A stretch of 64,000 nt of DNA from Cylicocyclus nassatus (Eukaryota; Nematoda; Chromadorea; Rhabditida; Strongylidae). Of the stretch, positions 59,405-64,000 are shown in pieces; positions within the stretch are counted from its first letter, which is position 1, and every line of letters begins with the position of its first letter. The position numbers were made by a program, and so were the translations under genes. Below the pieces are notes generated by a model that worked only from the letters and a program-made list of their open reading frames with translations, did no database searches and had not been told where the DNA came from. The DNA lies in the NCBI GenBank assembly GCA_958299035.1, contig CATQJL010000223.1, positions 80,431,322-80,495,321 on the forward strand, written 5' to 3'.

Positions 59405-60576
59405 TCTTTGTCAGCCGCGTTTTTGGTTAGTTGAGAATTGTGTGCTGATGAGCGCCATCGACAGAACTAAAGCGACAGCACTAGCAGGTCGTAGCACGAA
59501 ATCTCGCTTGCACAAGGGTATGTTCAGATCTCAATCAACATCCACTACTTGCCTCCCACTTGCGAAACAATCGATACAAATTCGGCATTTCGTGGTCGAA
59601 AGTTCCCTGTGGCTCTGGGTATGTTAATGCAAACTCTCACAATTAGATGCGAATTCGAACACAAGAGATGTTCCCAAACGCGCGGAGTTCCTAATATTTC
59701 GGAATTTCGACATGCCACATCTCTTCGATTCGCAATACTTTGCAGAACCCCTTTTCAGATACTTTACCCAAAAGGAACAAAGGGTGTCTAGAAAAAATAT
59801 TTCCGAAGACAGCAGTCCCAGGATTTCCGTCCGGGGGAGGGGAGGGGACAAAAAATTTTTTCGAATAAAGGTTTCTACAAGGCTACTGTGAATTTTCGAA
59901 AATTTTAATTAGTTCAATGATTTACAAGTACAAACTAGTCACTTGCACTTTTCATAATCCATGTAGATTTGCTTCAAAGCTCCATTCTCGGGGAGGGGGC
60001 CTCTAGGTCCGCTACTGAGCCTTAGATCCTTCCTCCAAACATCTATGAAAAGAAAGTGCATTTTTTCTTCTAACAAAGCCTGGCAATTATTTTCACTTGA
60101 GAGTAAATATTTACAGGGTTACAACTTCTTCCAAACTGCCTTTGCTTCGAAGTTTTTACCCGATTTCTTTTGAAGCCAAGGAGATCAAAAAGATCATTTG
60201 ACGAACAGGAAAAGTTAGTTGTAGTCACTGAGGTACATGAAAAAGTTTGGCGCTGCTACCATCCTTGATACCTTTGGTTTCCGAATAAAAGCTCAAAATG
60301 TCTCGCGAATATGCGCGCCAGCAGAAATCATCTCATCTCACAAATTTTCCAAAACTTCATTGTGATCGGATGGTTTTTCAAAATCTTGATTTAAAAAAAT
60401 CTCCTGCTGCAAAAGTAGAAATTTTCTAAATACTGCATAGTCTCTTATTAAAGTAAATTTGCTGTCCTTGTAAATTGTTGTTTGCCAACTCTGTTCATTT
60501 TACAGAGTAGCTTCTGATAATGTCTTCTGTAAGATTAAACAGATACAGATCTCGTTTACCGTAGTGCAGCTATTGA
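59405..60576. other. Upstream of the KCTD gene, no second gene seen
   Basis: On the minus strand just above the ATG a frame RDFVLRPASAVALVLSMALI looks like a signal peptide. It ends in a stop before the ATG exon, so it was not joined. The rest is A/T-rich. Confidence 0.4.
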
Positions 60577-61211
60577 AGGCAGTGTCCGCACAAGGTGGGG
60601 GGGGGGTCTGTTATTTCAATGCCATGCGAAAATGGGCCCGTTCGGACACGCCATCGCGCAAGCGAGGCCTTAACGTGAGAAGAAGTACTAGAAGAAAGAA
60701 AAATGGGCGAAACTTGGGGAACTTACGCACTGAGGCGGAGCTCTCCACCAGTTTAGATTTTGCTCTGCCGCAGAAGCAAGCCGCCACAGTTGAAATCGTA
60801 GAATTGCAGCGATTTTGCCTCTCAGCCTTGGTGGGAATCGTCCAGTTTCAACTCGTAAGGCTTTGAAAGGCCGTTCTCGCCGTTTCTGCGCTTTTTAATG
60901 TAGATTTTCAGATTTAGCGTAACTCTCCAACTCTATCAAAAGCTGCTTCCGAAATGAGAAAATTGCTTTGAAAATCACTTCAGACGGATAGCTCCTATCG
61001 ATATGGCCCCTTCCCTATGAGTGGGCGTGACCTTCGCCCCGCCCATCCGCGCGCACCCAACCAGTCAGCGTTCAGGACGATTCGCCCTGTGGGTTCTCCG
61101 AAGTGGGAATTGTCGGGTTTTTCGCGGATTTCAACTTGATGTTTGGAATTAGGGACACGAAAAGGCTCCGAAACGACAAAAACATTGAAGTCGAAAATTT
61201 GAGTGGTGCCT
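60577..61211. mobile_element. TTAA-type MITE, copy 7, 635 bp
   Basis: The left end AGGCAGTGTCCGC has flank TTGA and the right end TGGTGCCT has flank TCAA; the two flanks are complementary decayed forms of TTAA. Inner blocks mirror (GAAACTTGGGG, GTTGGAGAGTT). It contains a G10 run at 60596-60605. Confidence 0.65.
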
Positions 61212-61933
61212 TCAAGGCTATCAATCAAAACACACCCTGTGGTTCTCATTAATGCAATGCTTGATATTTCGTTTAGAAGCAGAGAAGTATGTGAGCTTGC
61301 TTCTAGTTGTGGTCTCATCGCTGGCCTTTCTCAATCCTGAACCCCAGCAACTCCGGCTATGCGAAATCCTACTCGATCATGCCACACTTCAAACTTGAAT
61401 TGCCTACCTTGTCGAATTTCTGGGTGCATATGTAGCTATTTGTGCTTTGAATTGCATAAAATGACCGCAATGTTGCTTCTTTTTGTGAAAGACGAGTTCT
61501 GCTCTAACAGAGTAGGATTCACCTCCTCTGAATAAAAAGCTCGCAGTCATCTGCAAAGCTCTACTTTCTTATCAAAAATGGCATTAACAGTTCCATGCAG
61601 TGCGAACATTTCCCATTTAAAGGTTGAAAAATGAAGGGGGTGAAGCGAAGCAAGCTTTGGCAATACAAGACACCTTTTTACAGAAGGACTTTGTATTAGT
61701 GCAGAATGGGCATTGGTACTTAACAATTAAAATCCTCAATTTGTCTGTTCCAATTTTACTTGTGGCAGCGTGCGGCAACCTCTTGACCACCAGTTTTCTG
61801 CAGAAATCTCGCTGCCTGTACCTGCTTTTGAGAGATGGTCAGCTAAGATGATCTTGATTACCATTTGCAGCCTTGAATGTGACGTGGACGAGTTGGGTTG
61901 ACTGTTGGCTGTGTTTTACAGTATGAGCACTGA
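61212..61933. other. Intergenic, no supported gene
   Basis: Only short frames; none has splice-framed support. Confidence 0.45.
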
Positions 61934-62350
61934 AGGCAGTGTCTCACCAAAGTTGAGGTCGCGCGGATCTTCACATATTCTATTATAGGGATCTCTAAAT
62001 AGGCCAATGCAACAAGTCCAACTCAATTTGACACCTTCCACGCTGAGAGAATTTCGCTCAAAGTGGTACGCGGAGAGCGACTTGGTACGCGCGGACGACT
62101 CCTTCGCTCTCCCCCCTTACGCGGTTGAACATGTCCCTCCACTTGGCATCCACCTCCCCCTCTGTTGCTGCCACTGTGGCTGAGGCTGAAGTTAGAAGAC
62201 ACAACTCGTCCATGTTGCTTCCGCGAGGCCTCCAGAAAACGGGTTTCTGGGAACATCGCGCAATTTTAAGCCCATATAGTGCTAGACAGGGTCCGACAGG
62301 CTTGCAAAATGCAAAAATCTCGACAACTAAATTTTGGTGAGACACTGCCT
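61934..62350. mobile_element. TTAA-type MITE, copy 8
   Basis: AGGCAGTGTCTCACCAAAGT and the inverse of AGGCAGTGTCTCACCAAAAT; the right flank is TTAA (62351-62354) and the left flank CTGA. It is a close sister of copy 5, in the same orientation, 9 kb away. Confidence 0.92.
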
Positions 62351-62354
62351 TTAA

Positions 62355-64000
62355 GCAAGGGACCACCGCTTACTCTCATTTCTGCAGAGACCTGTATTGG
62401 CCAGCAGTTCAAGCTACGGCTCCTGCCGCAATTGGGCGAATGCTGATCTGTGGCGATAGCAGGACTTCTTGCAATTTCGACTAGTACGGCAACGGACTGA
62501 TGCTATAGCTGTACAGGGTGCTGTATAGAATTGAAATCTTGCAGCTCCAAAGTTTTGCCCTGATATGTGCCCAAAAACAACTTTCGTTGTTTAGAAGATT
62601 AAAACGATAGAGTTGAGATGGCCAAGACTCCTTTTAGTGAATAATTTTTCGTGTATCGTTGTTGCTATAAAATTTATTCCATCATTAAGCTATACGAGTG
62701 ATAAAGGGAGAAATACAGATGCGTATTTAAGATCTCTTCAGTTGACAGAGCAACGTAACAAAATTCAACGAGAAAGTAGTAATAGTATAGTTCGGTGCTT
62801 TGTTCGATCCAGTTGTGTACTTGTAGACAAGGAACATCGTTCTAATAGTATTGGAATGTTGCAAAATTCCTGTCCAGTTTTACCCCTCTTAATTTGTTAA
62901 TTTTGGAGACAAAAAATTTATTACTTAAGGGTTTTTTTTCCATTTTGTTCTTTTCTCCCTTAAGGGCGATCGATGAATCGCACCATACTGTAAGTCTAAG
63001 TTGATGTCAGCCCACAGATCCATGCACTTTGGGACACCTATATATCAATCAATGCACAACTCCAGTGAAGGGTACATAAACTTCTTTGAAGTTTTAAAAT
63101 CCCTTTCAAAACCACCTAGGAGTACGCTTTTAGGTTCACAAATCTCTTGACGTCGTCACTAGGCCGTTTTTTCATCGTGAAGTGTAACATATTCTTAATA
63201 TTTTGAAACACTGATTGTTAGATGTTTTGGTCTCTCATAGGCCGTCATCTCATTGACACTGATTATTCCACTAGTATTCGAGTACTCGAAATCCGAATAT
63301 TATTCTGAACCAGAATAACGAATGATATATGAGCCATAAAAATAAGTTGTGAGAATGTGCAGGTGACTTGTTTATAATTCAAAGTGACTGTAATGATTTT
63401 TGAAATTTTGAAAATTCCATTTAGCCTTTCTGCCACGCTCCTTTTCTAATTTCGGCGTTATGGACCTGTCGGGACGCAGCTAAGCTCCGCCTGCTGCTCT
63501 CCCGTGAGCTGGCCGAGAAGGTCAGATAGGAGCCAGTGACCCCCTACGACCGCGCACCGTAAGGCTGCCTTGTCAGTCTTCCCCCTTCCCCTTTCTTGTA
63601 ATATATGTAGATAATAAATATATATAATACCAACCTGTACCGCTACACATCAAGCTAGGGCCCGTACACCCCTAGACTTGACATGGAGGTCCCAGGGAAG
63701 ATTTTTTTTTAAAGAATTCTAGAATTTTTTTTCTCACCTTCACTTTTGATATGGGTTTCAAAAAAAAAATTTACACGCCCCCCCCCCCCCTCCCCCTTCT
63801 ACAATTCGATCGATCGTTATGGAGTCACCAACGAACAATTGTGTGTGAGTGTTTTTTTTATTTTGCGCAAAATATATTAGCCGTGTGAGTGATATATTTA
63901 ACCTCTGTATGAGTCAAATATTTAACCATTTCAGAAAGAAAAGAAAACATATTAAACAAAATAAAATAAAAATTATTTAAACAGTCCTGCGAACAGTCCC
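62355..64000. other. Intergenic to window end, no supported gene
   Basis: A 95-codon frame at 62613-62900 lacks any motif. A G+C-rich patch at 63450-63600 and a C-run at 63777-63790 are the only compositional features. Confidence 0.45.

Noticed and set aside
59405..59520. Signal peptide (VLRPASAVALVLSMALIST) for the KCTD gene
   Set aside because: The frame ends in a stop before the ATG exon. The BTB protein starts naturally at the isolated ATG, and KCTD proteins are cytosolic.
62613..62900. 95-codon ORF near the window end
   Set aside because: It begins at a non-ATG codon, has no motif, no splice context and ordinary A/T-rich composition.

Overview
This window looks like a gene-poor, transposon-rich stretch of a nematode genome, most like clade V (strongylid or hookworm type). 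The evidence is a two-exon cuticle collagen with a TATA box and a very short 5' leader, a Kunitz plus cysteine-rich secreted protein, a 22-nt stretch that matches the SL1 spliced leader at 19 positions, short GT-AG introns and A/T-rich intergenic DNA full of MITEs. No rRNA, tRNA, CRISPR or bacterial-type operon was seen. The species cannot be fixed from the sequence alone. Almost all genes are split into short exons, so simple ORFs miss them; the gene models below were joined by hand from splice sites, reading phase and protein motifs.

Layout. 0-7 kb: an orphan Ig-like gene (minus strand), a gene-like exon split by a 939-bp hAT-type element with a perfect 8-bp target duplication, and two MITEs. 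7.9-15.7 kb: copy A of a roughly 8-kb segmental duplication, with an intact cuticle collagen (minus strand), a multi-exon unrecognised gene and a (CG)14(TG)287 microsatellite. 17.5-22.3 kb: a Kunitz plus cysteine-rich gene (plus strand) whose introns hold a TTAA MITE and a hAT MITE nested in a mariner-type MITE. 23.8-31.7 kb: copy B of the duplication, with a truncated collagen pseudogene, the damaged sister of the unrecognised gene, and a 4-kb hAT element carrying nine exons and the introns of a DDX18/HAS1 RNA helicase gene. 32-34.7 kb: degenerate repeats, two copies of what reads as a laboratory cDNA primer, and a 500-N gap. 35.8-42.1 kb: a foldback element with minisatellite arms, a decayed Penelope-like retroelement (RT plus GIY-YIG), a MULE-type transposase remnant and a third hAT relic. 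45.7-51.1 kb: a cluster of palindromic and foldback elements. 52.3-59.4 kb: two KCTD/BTB-domain paralogues on the minus strand, one broken by a TTAA MITE and one apparently whole. 60-64 kb: more TTAA MITEs and little else.

The genes do not form a pathway. What ties the window together is repeated duplication followed by decay and heavy transposon traffic. The most notable object is the 4-kb hAT element with captured host-gene exons. The most important caution is the primer-like sequence beside the assembly gap, which suggests chimeric joins near 32.9 and 34.2 kb.
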